From RGIG6353 sp045653035 (GTDB lineage: Bacteria; Bacillota; Clostridia; Oscillospirales; SIG627): a stretch of DNA of 64,000 nucleotides. How positions within the stretch are numbered: position 1 is the first letter of the stretch; every line of letters begins with the position of its first letter. Below the pieces are notes generated by a model. It saw only the letters and a program-made list of their open reading frames with translations. It had not been told where the DNA came from and did no database searches. The position numbers and the translations under genes were made by a program. Positions 33,207-42,975 of the stretch are shown in pieces. The stretch covers positions 62,001 through 126,000 of the forward strand of contig JAZOLO010000021.1 in the NCBI GenBank assembly GCA_045653035.1. The letters are read 5' to 3'.

Positions 33207-36200
33207 TTATATATGCTCGTCTATATTTACGTCGAAGAAGTCAATGAGGTAATTTACAGTGTCGAGAGTGAATTTACTGCCGATTTCTTCGCGGAATTTA
33301 AGACGGTCGCTATCCGTTTTTATTCCATTATCAACTCGTCCGTGATAGAGGTCTGAGGCTGATTTTATTTGTGGGAAGTAGTTGTCGAGAACAAACTGTT
33401 TGTTTACTCTGTAGCCTGCTTTAGCATCAGCTACAGCATAAGTTATTGCCGTTTTAACGGGGGAGAGAACTCGTCGGTATACATTCTTGGTCAGGTCATC
33501 CCACTTCTTATCCATCTCGTTGAGTACGTTTTCCATCTGCTCGATGACAGGCTTATTTTCTTTAAGCACTTCAGGGTCAGCCTTCCATTTTGCCGTAAGG
33601 GTGTCGCCTTTAAGGTCGGAATAGCTTTCATCATCTATAAGCTCGCCACCTGCATACCAGCCGTCAAAGAGGAAGGGATAGTTTGAAAAGCCCGTGGTGG
33701 GAAGCACGTCTGCGACGTTTTCACTGTAGGAAACCTTGATGCTTTGGGGCATAGTTCCTGTGGTGTCCTCGCCATAGCTAAGATAAACAGTATAATATCT
33801 TACGTTTTCTTCATAGACGGGATAAACGTCAAGGTTTTCAGTAACCTTTGAAAAATTCTCGCTCCAGCCCTTGAAAGAGTAGGTGTATTCGTTGGTAGAA
33901 GCTTTTTTCGGTGCGGAGGGTGCTGTTGCCTTACCGCCGATTTTAACCTTCTGTGTTTTGACAACATTTCCCGAAGCGTCATAGAAGTTAACGATAAGCT
34001 CACTTGCCCACTTTGCCGTGATTGTCTTAGGTCGAAGCTCCTCGTAGGTGTGAGAATCAATTTTTGTATCTCCAACGTACCAGCCCAGAAGTGTCTTTAG
34101 TCCGTTTTCAACGTTTGTGGGTATCTTATTTATAAGCAATTCCTTAAATGTGTAATTAACATTTTTCGTAGTGCCGTTGCCGTAATCAAGGGTCACCGAG
34201 TAGGTTCTGTCAGTCTTGGTGAAAACAGGATAAACGTCAAGGTCGGAGGATACGTTTGTGAAGGTCTTGTCCCAACCGCCGAAGGAGTAGGTATACTCGT
34301 TGTCCGCAGCCTTTGTAGGAGAGGCAGGTGCTGTAGCACTGCCACCTTTCTTTACAGACTGCTTTGAAATAACACTACCGCCCTCCCTGTCGTAGAACTG
34401 AACCGTAAAGAGGAGGTCTGTCCATTTTGCAGTAATTGTATTTCCTTTAAGGTCGCAGTATCTCTCGTTATCGACAAGCTCGTCTCCAATGTACCAGCCT
34501 GCAAAAATTTTACTGTCGTGGGCAACTGTTTTAGGAAGATAGGGTGCTACCGCTTCATAGTACTTAAGCTTCAGAGTTTCGGTCTTTCCTGTTGTGTAGT
34601 CGAGCGTTACCGAGTAAAATTTTTCTGTTTTATTGAATTTTGGATAAACGTCAAGGTCGGAGGATACGTTTGTGAAGGTCTTGTCCCAACCGCCGAAGGA
34701 GTAGGTATACTCGTTGTCCGCAGCCTTTGTAGGAGAGGCAGGTGCTGTAGCACTGCCACCTTTCTTTACAGACTGTGTTGAAATGACGTTGCCGTTTTCA
34801 TCATCGTAGAACTTAATTATATAAATTTCAGTCCATTTTGCCGTAAGAGTGTTTGCTTCAAGGTCGGAATACTTCTTGCCATCAACTAAAGCGTTGTTGT
34901 AGCTCCAGCCCTCAAAAGCATAGCCTTCTTTTTTAAAGCCTGTTGTTGGAAGGACTTCCGAGAGAAGCTGGTCGTACGTTACTTTAACCTCAGAGGTGAG
35001 AGTGCCTGTTGCACCGTCTCCGTATTGTAGCTTTATTGTGTAAATTATAGGAGTTTCTTCATATATGGGGTAAACGTCAAGATTACTTTCAACGTTTTTA
35101 TACGACTTGTCCCATTTTTTAAATACGTACGAGAACTTTTTATCGGTCGCTTTCTTGGGAGAAGTAGGTGCTGTAGCAGTACCACCCTTCTTTACTGACT
35201 GGGTCTTTAAAACCTTGCCGTAGCCGTCGTAGAATTTAACAGTGAAGGTAGTAACCCATTTTGCCGTAAGGGTGTCGCCTTTAAGGTCGGAGAACTTTTC
35301 GTTGTCAATAAGGTTATCCCCGTCATACCAGCCTGCAAACAGAAGCGTTCCGTTTGAAAAGCCCTCATAGGGAAGAATACCTTTAAGCTCGGTTGAATAA
35401 TAGGAGCTTACGGTTTTTGGCATCTCACCTGTTGTACCGTCGCCGTATTCCAGATTTATAGTATAAAGTATTCTTGTTTTTTTATAGAGAGGACGCACGT
35501 GCAGGTCACCTTGTACGTTTGTAAAGGTGGTATCCCACTTATCAAAGGTATAGGTATATTCCATATCCTTTTTCTCGGGATTTGCAGGAGCTGTAGCGTT
35601 TCCGCCTTTATTTACTGTCTGTGTGCTTATTACCTTGTCGTCTCCATCGTAAAACTTAACCGTATAGGTAGTAGTTGTCGGGAAAGAGGGGAAGGAGGGA
35701 GTTGACGGCTCTGACGGTGTTGAGGGAGCTCTGACGAAATTGTCAAGCGCCATTGCAAGCTCTCCTCTCGTAATGTTCTCGGTGGCACGGAATTTTCCGT
35801 CGGCGGGGAGAGGCATAATAAAGTTTGCAATAACCTTCTTTACGTCTGCCACAGCCCAGTCCGAAACCTTATCCTTTATTTCGGAGGTCATGGGAAGGTC
35901 GTAAAGACCTGCCGTACGGCTGATTATTATACAGGTCTGCTCTCTTGTGAGGTTTGTGTTTCCCCTAAAGGTGTTGTCCTCAAAGCCCTTGATATAGCCT
36001 GCCTTTTTCGCTACAAGCACGTAGCCGTGAAACCAGTCTGTAGTTTTTACGTCCTTGAAGTTTTCGGTGTCGGGCATATTGTAACCGAAAATAAGATTTA
36101 CTATCTTACAAAGCTCGGCACGGGTGAGGTGTCTGTCGGGGCGGAAGGTGCCGTCCTCGTAGCCTCCTACAATACCTGCATCGGCAAGCTTGTAAATTGC

Positions 36201-36305
36201 GTTTGCTCTCTCACTTCCGTCACGGGGCACGTCGGGGAAGTCCGCCGCAAGAGCAGTCGCCGAAAGGAGAAGAACGGTGAGTAGGGTTAAAACAATTTTT
36301 TTCAT
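33207..36305 (-). CDS. SLH-domain surface protein with InlB-type beta repeats (1032 aa)
   Basis: A secreted cell-wall-anchored protein. The signal peptide ends at ALAA (residue 20). Three SLH domains span about 21-195 (GGYEDGTFRPDRHLTRAEL, KGFEDNTFRGNTNLTREQ, ATENITRGELAMAL) and would bind pyruvylated wall polymer. A Ser/Pro linker follows (TPSEPSTPSFPSFP). Then come five copies of a ~140-residue unit: a KFYD...GGxATAP...W half and an FAGWY...DLKGxTLTAKW half, i.e. InlB B-repeat/Listeria-Bacteroides repeat type. The last ~125 residues are a helical domain. Two units share a 134-bp exact DNA repeat. It is third in the surface gene row, after a hairpin. Adhesion or S-layer role is inference. 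Confidence 0.88.
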   Translation of the reverse strand: MKKIVLTLLTVLLLSATALAADFPDVPRDGSERANAIYKLADAGIVGGYEDGTFRPDRHLTRAELCKIVNLIFGYNMPDTENFKDVKTTDWFHGYVLVAKKAGYIKGFEDNTFRGNTNLTREQTCIIISRTAGLYDLPMTSEIKDKVSDWAVADVKKVIANFIMPLPADGKFRATENITRGELAMALDNFVRAPSTPSEPSTPSFPSFPTTTTYTVKFYDGDDKVISTQTVNKGGNATAPANPEKKDMEYTYTFDKWDTTFTNVQGDLHVRPLYKKTRILYTINLEYGDGTTGEMPKTVSSYYSTELKGILPYEGFSNGTLLFAGWYDGDNLIDNEKFSDLKGDTLTAKWVTTFTVKFYDGYGKVLKTQSVKKGGTATAPTSPKKATDKKFSYVFKKWDKSYKNVESNLDVYPIYEETPIIYTIKLQYGDGATGTLTSEVKVTYDQLLSEVLPTTGFKKEGYAFEGWSYNNALVDGKKYSDLEANTLTAKWTEIYIIKFYDDENGNVISTQSVKKGGSATAPASPTKAADNEYTYSFGGWDKTFTNVSSDLDVYPKFNKTEKFYSVTLDYTTGKTETLKLKYYEAVAPYLPKTVAHDSKIFAGWYIGDELVDNERYCDLKGNTITAKWTDLLFTVQFYDREGGSVISKQSVKKGGSATAPASPTKAADNEYTYSFGGWDKTFTNVSSDLDVYPVFTKTDRTYSVTLDYGNGTTKNVNYTFKELLINKIPTNVENGLKTLLGWYVGDTKIDSHTYEELRPKTITAKWASELIVNFYDASGNVVKTQKVKIGGKATAPSAPKKASTNEYTYSFKGWSENFSKVTENLDVYPVYEENVRYYTVYLSYGEDTTGTMPQSIKVSYSENVADVLPTTGFSNYPFLFDGWYAGGELIDDESYSDLKGDTLTAKWKADPEVLKENKPVIEQMENVLNEMDKKWDDLTKNVYRRVLSPVKTAITYAVADAKAGYRVNKQFVLDNYFPQIKSASDLYHGRVDNGIKTDSDRLKFREEIGSKFTLDTVNYLIDFFDVNIDEHI
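34228..34361. repeat. 134-bp exact intragenic repeat, copy A
   Basis: Identical base for base to 34642-34775, 414 bp (138 codons) away and in frame. It encodes the GGSATAP...VSSDLDVYP half of an InlB-type unit. Confidence 0.9.
34642..34775. repeat. 134-bp exact intragenic repeat, copy B
   Basis: Second copy of the repeat at 34228-34361. Silent differences are absent within it while flanking units differ, so the copy is recent or maintained by gene conversion. Confidence 0.9.
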
Positions 36306-36361
36306 AGGAAAATCCTTTTTGTTTTTTTTCTTTTAGACGTTTGATATATAAATTTGTTCCG

Positions 36362-36396
36362 ATACAAAATGGGCAGAGAACCTGCCCATTTTGTAT
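36362..36396. terminator. Hairpin between the two SLH genes
   Basis: ATACAAAATGGGCAG and its exact complement (15-bp arms) flank AGAAC. It lies 20 bases past the 1862-aa gene's stop and 57 bases before the next start codon. It lacks a strong T run on the minus strand, so it may be partial termination or an mRNA stabiliser. Confidence 0.65.
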
Positions 36397-36415
36397 ATCG
36401 CTTTTTAGTTGCTTA

Positions 36416-39400
36416 TTATTCGTCGAGGTACATATCGCGGGTAAGATTTACTATGTTTTCCTTGAACGTTACTTCGTACTCATCCTCGTCAATTCTTACC
36501 TTGTCGAATTTTTCGTTTGTAAGAATACTGTCGAATACGAAGTCAATGCCCATTTCTTCATCTTCGTATCCGTAGAAGAAGATGTCGAGTACACGCTTTG
36601 CCTTGTCGTAATCTTCACCAGTGATGGGTCTGTTGAACTTGGAGTTGTAGAATTTGTCGATAACAGAATTGAACTTCTCGTTTGCTATTATCTTGTCCTT
36701 GATTGCCTGAATTTGCTCTGTTCTGTCAACTATTCCCTGAATGTCGTACTTCTCAAGAAGCTCACGTATCTTGTCGTCGGGAAGGTCGTCGATGCTGGGG
36801 ATTGTGCCGTTCTCGTGATACTCGTTTACAAGTCCGATGAGACAGTTTGCATATTCAAGAATCTTGTCCTCGAATTTATCAACTGCACCCTCGTACTTAT
36901 CGCCAAGCTCGTCATAATACCATCTGCCTGCATCGTCTGCAAGAACTGCAACTGTGTAAATTATGGTGTAAAGCTCCTCTGCCGTGGGAATGGTGTATCC
37001 GCTTGATACGTTTGCATCGAAGCTTCCGTCTGCCATCTTATTTAGAAGAATGTCGGGTGACAGGAAGTCAACGAGTGCTAAAGTGTAGGTGTTGTCCTTA
37101 TAGTAGTGCTTGTCGTCAATTTTTTCGTCGAGAATTCTTCTGAATTCGTCATAGAGAGGATTAACAAGCTCTGCTACAGGATTAACCTTAACGGTTACAA
37201 AGGTGTCAACGTAGTAGGTTCCCTTGTTTTCAGCAGGGTCAGCATCAAATTTGTCGTGAGCATCTTTCAACTGTGCGAGGTAAGGATTAAGCGACTTGTA
37301 GTAGATGTTTTCTACAATATCACGGATTGCTTCGTTTGAAAGCACCTTGTCGAAGGAGTCTGGAAGCTTTACCTCGTTCATAAAGCCGTCAATGGACATA
37401 CCGTTATACTTGTTATACATCGCCATTGCAATGAGAGATGAGAAGTTGTCGTGAACGGTGAACTTCTCTTCCTCGCGAAGCTGTTTTACAAAGAGGTCGA
37501 TAGTTTCGCTGTAAAGGTCATCTACTACCATTTCAACAAGGGTTTCCTTTTTATCGGGATGACCTTCAAGATAAAGGATAACGTCTTGGGAGAATTCTTC
37601 TACAAGAGAAAGAACGTCGGAGTTTGTTGAGGTTGCAATATCGTGTACTACAATGGAAACCGCCGTATCAAGCTGTTCTCCGTGGTCACCGTCAAAGAGA
37701 ATTCCTATAATCTTGTCGATTGTATCGTCCTTGTTTTCTGCATTTGTCATTGTTTCCACAATGCTGTTAAGTGCAAGGTCGAAGTCGTCGCCCTCTACAT
37801 TGTCGTCCTTGGATGCGAGAATGTTGTTTATTGCCGTATCCGCAAGTGTGGTGGAAAGGAGAGCTGTAAGGAAGCTGTTGTTGTCAAGTGCTGAATTTAT
37901 TGCCGAGTTGAAGAAATCGGGATTTCCTATAGCAGTGTTGAACATTGTGTTGAAGAAGGCTTCGTTGTCAACTGCCTTATTGATTGCGGCGGTAAGGAAG
38001 GTACTGTTGTTTATTGCCTCATCTACAGCTGAGTTAAAGAGGTTTGTATCACCGTAGATAATGTCTGCGATTTTCTTGCGGTTCTCGGCCTCTGTCGCGT
38101 CTGTACCGTCAAGGCTGCTTGTAATTTCAGCTATAATAGTGTTCTTGTCGTTACCTGTAGCGGTATTAAGAGTGTTTTCAATTTCTGCTCTGTTGTAAAA
38201 TGAAACGTCGGGAATTGTAATACCGCAAACTCTGTTCAAAACTTCGTTCAGGGCTGAAAGGTTATTTGCACTAACGTATCCGTCAAGCTCTGACATTATA
38301 GCGGGAACAACGAAGTCGCGATAAACGGTATTGTCAGAAAGCCTTGGTACAAGGAAGGTGTTGAAGTTACCAAGGTCTGTTATGAAGGAGTACATTTCTG
38401 TTTTAAGAAGTGCCTTGTTGTTCATAACGAAGGTCTTAACTTCACCCTTGCTGTTGCTTTCAATGAAGGTCTTGAGCTGTGCGGGATTATCCTTGATGAA
38501 ATTCTTAAGCTCTGTTGAGTCGCCCTGAATATAGGTCTTGACCATATCGGGGTTACTCTTGATGAAGGACTTGACGAATTCGGGCTCGTCCTTGATAAGA
38601 CCCTTAATTGCATCGTTTGTAAGTCCGTTTATATAATCCTTTATCTCTGCTTCAAGAAGATTCGGGTCCTTGTCAAGGAATACCTTAACGGCAGGCTTGA
38701 AGATATTATCTATATCATCCTGTGTCGCAAGGTGTAAGAAGTCAAGAAGAAGAGCTGTTGCCTCGTCGGGCTTATCGTGTATATAGCCCTTGAGGAATGA
38801 GGTCATATTGTCCTCGGAGACGTTCTTTTCTGCTTCATTCTTAACAAACTCGTCAAGATTTTCGTCACCGATAAGAGTTACAAGCTTTATTCTTACTTCC
38901 TGATTGAGAATTTCGCGGCTGTCCTTGTTGATAACTCCCTTTTCGTCAAGCTTTGCAAGAAGCTTGTCCTCAGCACCGGTAAGCTTTATGGGCCAAATTA
39001 ACGAGCGTGCATTATAAAGAACGTCAATTGCCGAGTCAACGAGTCTTGAATTATCATATACGGTGTAGAACTGGAATCTTCCGCCACCGTTGTTTTCAAG
39101 CTTCTTGACAAAGAGCTCCAACGTCATTTCCTTGTATACGGGATAAACGTCGATATCTGAGTAAACCTTGGTTTCCTCAGTGAATTCCTCGTATTCGCCG
39201 TCTACCTTGTGTCCCCAAGAAGTGGAAATCTTATGGACGTTTTCGGTTTTGTAAACAGTGTTTACAGCCTCGTGTGTATATCCGGGACCCCACTTGTGAC
39301 CTCTTGTTTCATCAGCGTAGTCGGGGAAGTCGGAAACCGTGTCACCTGCAACAAGGTTTTCAACGCGGTCAAGCTCTATAATATTTCTGTCTTGGTCAAA

Positions 39401-42004
39401 GCCGTAGAAGGTAACTGTGTAGGTCTTAGCGTAGTACGCCTTGAGAACAAGAGTACTTATGTCGTTATCAGTAACTGTACCGGAGGTACAAAGTGGCTCT
39501 TCAAGACGATATCCTAAATCCGTAATATCCTTGTTGGAATAGTTCTTTGCATGAACCGGGTCACCCACTTCTGCACCGTGTTCGGTGGTTTTGTAAGGAA
39601 CAGTAGGATACTTGCCGTTTTCGTCAGGAATGTAATGCTCTACCTTGAAGTAGGCACCGGCCCACTCTGCCGTGAGAACAATATCTGTTGTATAAGTGAA
39701 CTCGAAGGAGTCAGTTGTTATCAGAGTTTGTGCGTCAAGTCTCCAGCCCTTGAGGTATTTGAATTCAGAAGGCTTTGTCATATCGCTTTCTTTTACAGCT
39801 TCAACGGTATCGCCGTAATGAATGTCTTTAATTTCTGTGTAACCGTCAGTGCCGTTGTTGTGCTTAAAGGTTACTTTGTAAAGAATAAAAGATTCGTCAT
39901 AAAGAGCTTTAACCGTAAGGTCACCTGTTACACTTGAGTAAAGATTTGTATCGTCGCTGTCGCTGTCGCCGTCGCCGTCAGCATCCCAACCTGCAAAGGT
40001 GTAGGTGTATTTCTCGTCTGCTTCTCTTTCGGGGTCTGCGGGAGCAGTCGCCGAGGTGTGCTCAAGAACTCCTGTCTCTTTCTTAAGTTCTGTTCCGTCC
40101 CAGTCCTTGAATGTTACTGTATAGGTGGGAATCCACGAAGCTTCAAGCTCTGTTGCACCCTTGATATCGGAGTATTTTTCAACGTCGATTTCTTCTGTTC
40201 CGTAGTACCAACCGCCGAACACATTATTTCCGTTTTTGAAGCCTGACGTAGGAAGATGGTCTGCAAGAAGGTCGTTGAATTTAACGGTGATGAACTCTAT
40301 TTTAGTGGAGGTGTACTCTGTTCCAACGCCGTAGTCAAGATGAAGAGTATATGTTCTCTCGTTTTCCTCAAACTTGGGATAAACGTGAACAATTCCCTGA
40401 ACCCCCGTGTAGTCGCCCTCCCAATCGATAAAGTCACCGTAGCTTATAGTGTCTGTATCTTCGGGCTTGGAGGGTGTCTTTGTGGGACGAGTTGCATCCT
40501 CGCCCTTTCTTACTGTCTGTGTTTCGAGAACAGAGCCGTCACCGTTATAGAAGATTACCTTGAAAACGTCTATCCAGCTTGCGGTAAGAGTGGTAGTGCC
40601 CTTGATGTCGGAATACTTTGTATTTTCATCAATGAGAGTAGTACCTGCATACCAGCCGTCAAACACCTTGTTTTCTCTTGCAACGGCGTCTGCAAGAGAG
40701 AAGCCGGTGTAAGGAAGCTTAGGATTGATAAGCTCGTTAAAGGTTACGGTGAAAGAGTTCTTAGGTGCAGTATTGAAATATACGGGGTATACATAATCGA
40801 GAGTGATGGGGTACTTTCTTGCCGTCTTAGTGTAAGTGGGATAAACGTGGAGTGTTGACTGTACGTTTGTAAAGTCCTTGTCCCAACCTGCAAATGTGTA
40901 GTCCCACTCATCGTCGGAAGCCTTTTCGGGGGCTGTGGGTGCAGTAGCGGAAGCACCCTTTGCAACAAGGTCGGTCTTTATAACGGTGTTTCCGTCTGTG
41001 CCTTCCTCGTCAGCGTAGAAATAAACGTTATAGTAGGTAGTGGAAGGACCGGGAACGGGATAAACGTTCCTTGTAAGATAGGTTACGTCTGTGTAGGTTA
41101 AAATGTTCTTGAATATTGCTTCTGTTTTATAGTTCTGGAAGTTAACCGTTCCGTTAAGGTTCTTAACAACGATTCCTTCGCCGGCGGTAACGTTTTTAAA
41201 AGTAACCTTGTCGCCTCCTCTGATGAGTATTCTTCCCGTTACTTTAACGTTTGAAAGCTTTACAAAGCCACGACCCACGCCGTCGCCCAGAACAAGGTCG
41301 CCGTTAATGGTACAGTTCTGGAGAGTAACGTTGGGAACGTTTATCATCAGTGAACGCTCGGAGTTTATCGAGTAGGTGTCGGACACCTGTATGTAGTCGC
41401 TGAAGATGTTATACATAATCTGTGCGAACTGAGCTCTTGTTACGTGTGCACGGGGCTCGATAAGGTTCATGTTAGTTCCGTTAACGTAGCCCTTTTCAAC
41501 AAGTGCCGCAACAGAGCCGAGAGCCCAGGGAGATACTTCGCCATAGTCGCTGTACTTTTGGATAACCGAAAGGTCGCCGTCCTTCAATACCAAAGCACGG
41601 GCTATAACTACCATAGCCTCCTCACGGTAGATTGCACGGGTAGCTTCAATAGCAGTGCCTGTACCGCCGAAGGTCTGCATCTGCACAGCCTTGGCTATTT
41701 CGGAATAAAACCAATCTGTGTTTTTGAGGTCCTTGAACTGTCCGACGGGAGCTTGAACCGATGCACCGAAGGCACGGTTGACAATAGTCGCCATTTCCGC
41801 ACGGGAAAGCTCGCGGTCAGCTCTAATGGTTTTGTCCTCATATCCGCCGAGCAGGTTGTTGTCAACTGCATCGGAGAGAGCTGTATTTGCCCAATGGTTT
41901 GCATTATAGTCTCCAAACGTGGTAAGGTCAAAAGCCGAAACACACATTGAAAGAACTGTAACTATTGCCAGGGCAAGCATCAAAACTCTTGTAAATTTTT
42001 TCAT
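36416..42004 (-). CDS. Giant SLH-domain surface protein (1862 aa)
   Basis: Signal peptide 1-24 (MKKFTRVLMLALAIVTVLSMCVSA may be processed there), then three SLH domains (about 30-205; LLGGYEDKTIRADRELSRAEM in the first). A ~100-residue stretch follows (LQNCTINGDLVLGDG, VKVTGRILIRGG) that looks like a short beta-helix. InlB-type beta repeats fill about 320-1030 (FAGWD, FDGWYAG, LTAEWAG). The remaining ~830 residues are helical and unlike the sister protein. They include two repeat fields: 11-13-residue units (EFVKSFIKSNPDMVKTYI, near 1150) and 14-15-residue units (AINKAVDNEAFFNTMFNTAI, near 1350). GAAAGGTGG precedes the ATG. It lies 25 bases after the Pro-rich gene, in one likely operon. Function unknown; surface display is firm. 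Confidence 0.88.
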   Translation of the reverse strand: MKKFTRVLMLALAIVTVLSMCVSAFDLTTFGDYNANHWANTALSDAVDNNLLGGYEDKTIRADRELSRAEMATIVNRAFGASVQAPVGQFKDLKNTDWFYSEIAKAVQMQTFGGTGTAIEATRAIYREEAMVVIARALVLKDGDLSVIQKYSDYGEVSPWALGSVAALVEKGYVNGTNMNLIEPRAHVTRAQFAQIMYNIFSDYIQVSDTYSINSERSLMINVPNVTLQNCTINGDLVLGDGVGRGFVKLSNVKVTGRILIRGGDKVTFKNVTAGEGIVVKNLNGTVNFQNYKTEAIFKNILTYTDVTYLTRNVYPVPGPSTTYYNVYFYADEEGTDGNTVIKTDLVAKGASATAPTAPEKASDDEWDYTFAGWDKDFTNVQSTLHVYPTYTKTARKYPITLDYVYPVYFNTAPKNSFTVTFNELINPKLPYTGFSLADAVARENKVFDGWYAGTTLIDENTKYSDIKGTTTLTASWIDVFKVIFYNGDGSVLETQTVRKGEDATRPTKTPSKPEDTDTISYGDFIDWEGDYTGVQGIVHVYPKFEENERTYTLHLDYGVGTEYTSTKIEFITVKFNDLLADHLPTSGFKNGNNVFGGWYYGTEEIDVEKYSDIKGATELEASWIPTYTVTFKDWDGTELKKETGVLEHTSATAPADPEREADEKYTYTFAGWDADGDGDSDSDDTNLYSSVTGDLTVKALYDESFILYKVTFKHNNGTDGYTEIKDIHYGDTVEAVKESDMTKPSEFKYLKGWRLDAQTLITTDSFEFTYTTDIVLTAEWAGAYFKVEHYIPDENGKYPTVPYKTTEHGAEVGDPVHAKNYSNKDITDLGYRLEEPLCTSGTVTDNDISTLVLKAYYAKTYTVTFYGFDQDRNIIELDRVENLVAGDTVSDFPDYADETRGHKWGPGYTHEAVNTVYKTENVHKISTSWGHKVDGEYEEFTEETKVYSDIDVYPVYKEMTLELFVKKLENNGGGRFQFYTVYDNSRLVDSAIDVLYNARSLIWPIKLTGAEDKLLAKLDEKGVINKDSREILNQEVRIKLVTLIGDENLDEFVKNEAEKNVSEDNMTSFLKGYIHDKPDEATALLLDFLHLATQDDIDNIFKPAVKVFLDKDPNLLEAEIKDYINGLTNDAIKGLIKDEPEFVKSFIKSNPDMVKTYIQGDSTELKNFIKDNPAQLKTFIESNSKGEVKTFVMNNKALLKTEMYSFITDLGNFNTFLVPRLSDNTVYRDFVVPAIMSELDGYVSANNLSALNEVLNRVCGITIPDVSFYNRAEIENTLNTATGNDKNTIIAEITSSLDGTDATEAENRKKIADIIYGDTNLFNSAVDEAINNSTFLTAAINKAVDNEAFFNTMFNTAIGNPDFFNSAINSALDNNSFLTALLSTTLADTAINNILASKDDNVEGDDFDLALNSIVETMTNAENKDDTIDKIIGILFDGDHGEQLDTAVSIVVHDIATSTNSDVLSLVEEFSQDVILYLEGHPDKKETLVEMVVDDLYSETIDLFVKQLREEEKFTVHDNFSSLIAMAMYNKYNGMSIDGFMNEVKLPDSFDKVLSNEAIRDIVENIYYKSLNPYLAQLKDAHDKFDADPAENKGTYYVDTFVTVKVNPVAELVNPLYDEFRRILDEKIDDKHYYKDNTYTLALVDFLSPDILLNKMADGSFDANVSSGYTIPTAEELYTIIYTVAVLADDAGRWYYDELGDKYEGAVDKFEDKILEYANCLIGLVNEYHENGTIPSIDDLPDDKIRELLEKYDIQGIVDRTEQIQAIKDKIIANEKFNSVIDKFYNSKFNRPITGEDYDKAKRVLDIFFYGYEDEEMGIDFVFDSILTNEKFDKVRIDEDEYEVTFKENIVNLTRDMYLDE

Positions 42005-42029
42005 ATTTTGTTGCCACCTTTCAGTTTAT

Positions 42030-42854
42030 TTATTTGAAGTAAGTATTTATATATTCTGCTTTTGTAATGGTCTTTTCGTTGTTATATGCCGTTTTTATTG
42101 ACTCAACAAGGGTTAGCTCCTTTCCGCTTTCGGTGAGAAGTACTGTGAGCCTGTCAAGAACCTTCTTCACCTTCGTGTCGCAATCCTTTTCCATCATCGC
42201 AACCTCGTCAAGTATCTGCTTCATCATTTCAGCCTTCTGGAGCTTCTTTTCTTCGTTTGTCAAAGATGCATAGGCTTTGAGGGAGGTTGATTCAAGATTT
42301 TTCAGCGCTGAGGTGAACTCAGATTTTAAAATATACATCTCACCCACCAGATTTGCAATCTCCTCGTCTGCCGAGATTGCTGGAGACAGAGGGTCTTCCT
42401 TCGGGGGCTCTGCGGGAGGCGTTACAGGAGCGTCTTCCTTCGGGGGCTCTGCGGGAGGCGTTACGGGAGCGTCTTCCGTAGGTGGCTCTTTTGGTTCTTC
42501 CGTAGGGGGCGGGTCTTCGCTTTTTCCAAGAAGCTCCTCAAGAGTTACCTTTCCTTGAATGAGCAAAAGCGATTCTTCTTTCGTTATTTTACCCTCGGCA
42601 AGCGCCGCCTTTTCTTCGTCTGTCAGGTCACGCACCGATATTTCAGGGTATTTTTCAAGAGTTGAAGTTATTATCTTGTCGTTTTCTTCACGCTTCACCG
42701 AAAGCTCCTCCTCCGACGAGGTTATTCCCATGAAGAGTGCCGTTACGTTATCCCATTGCCAAATTGCAAGGGCAACAATCAGTATCACTATGAAAAGAAA
42801 TACTGCCAGTAAAATTCGTTTTCGTTTAATAATAATCACTCCCCCAAAAAGCAT
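42030..42854 (-). CDS. Single-pass membrane protein with Pro/Glu-rich repeat
   Basis: About 274 aa. Residues 12-32 form one transmembrane helix after a basic KRKR, so most of the chain is outside. Then a charged helical region, a Pro-rich spacer with two copies of EDAPVTPPAEPPK (39-bp tandem DNA repeat, 42393-42470), and a C-terminal helical domain. No enzyme motif was found. The start is uncertain: the ATG at 42854 lacks an SD, while GGGGGAG lies a few codons inside, before GTG and ATT codons. It heads the surface-protein row behind a consensus promoter. It may help export or anchor the SLH proteins (inference). Confidence 0.75.
   Translation of the reverse strand: MLFGGVIIIKRKRILLAVFLFIVILIVALAIWQWDNVTALFMGITSSEEELSVKREENDKIITSTLEKYPEISVRDLTDEEKAALAEGKITKEESLLLIQGKVTLEELLGKSEDPPPTEEPKEPPTEDAPVTPPAEPPKEDAPVTPPAEPPKEDPLSPAISADEEIANLVGEMYILKSEFTSALKNLESTSLKAYASLTNEEKKLQKAEMMKQILDEVAMMEKDCDTKVKKVLDRLTVLLTESGKELTLVESIKTAYNNEKTITKAEYINTYFK
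42393..42470. repeat. 39-bp tandem repeat, two units
   Basis: Two units of 39 bp (42393-42431 and 42432-42470) differ at one base (acagg/acggg). A third decayed unit follows. They encode the 13-residue Pro-rich repeat and are prone to slippage. Confidence 0.85.
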
Positions 42855-42881
42855 CTGCGGATAATAAACCTATTTTAAAGA

Positions 42882-42910
42882 ATTATACCATTATATTATA
42901 TATTTGTCAA
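42882..42910 (-). promoter_or_regulatory. Consensus promoter of the surface-protein operon
   Basis: Minus strand TTGACA (42905-42910), 17 bp, TATAAT (42882-42887): a perfect housekeeping promoter. It predicts high constant expression of the genes at 42854-33207. Confidence 0.85.
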
Positions 42911-42934
42911 CATAAAAAGCTGTCGGGAAAGCAT

Positions 42935-42974
42935 AAAAAACGCCGTTGACGGGTTTGTCAAAACGGCGTTTTTT
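42935..42974. terminator. Terminator after the winged-helix gene
   Basis: AAAAAACGCCGTTGAC pairs with GTCAA..AACGGCGTTTTTT, with a two-base bulge and a 6-base loop. It directly follows the stop at 42976 on the minus strand. Confidence 0.85.
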
Positions 42975-42975
42975 G

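Noticed and set aside
33207..42004. Sortase-anchored adhesins
   Set aside because: Neither SLH protein ends in an LPxTG-type signal; anchoring is by SLH domains.
42277..42558. Gly/Ser-rich plus-strand frame (GGSAGGVTGASS repeat)
   Set aside because: It is the complement of the Pro-rich tandem repeat in the minus-strand membrane protein; the repeat alone makes it look protein-like.
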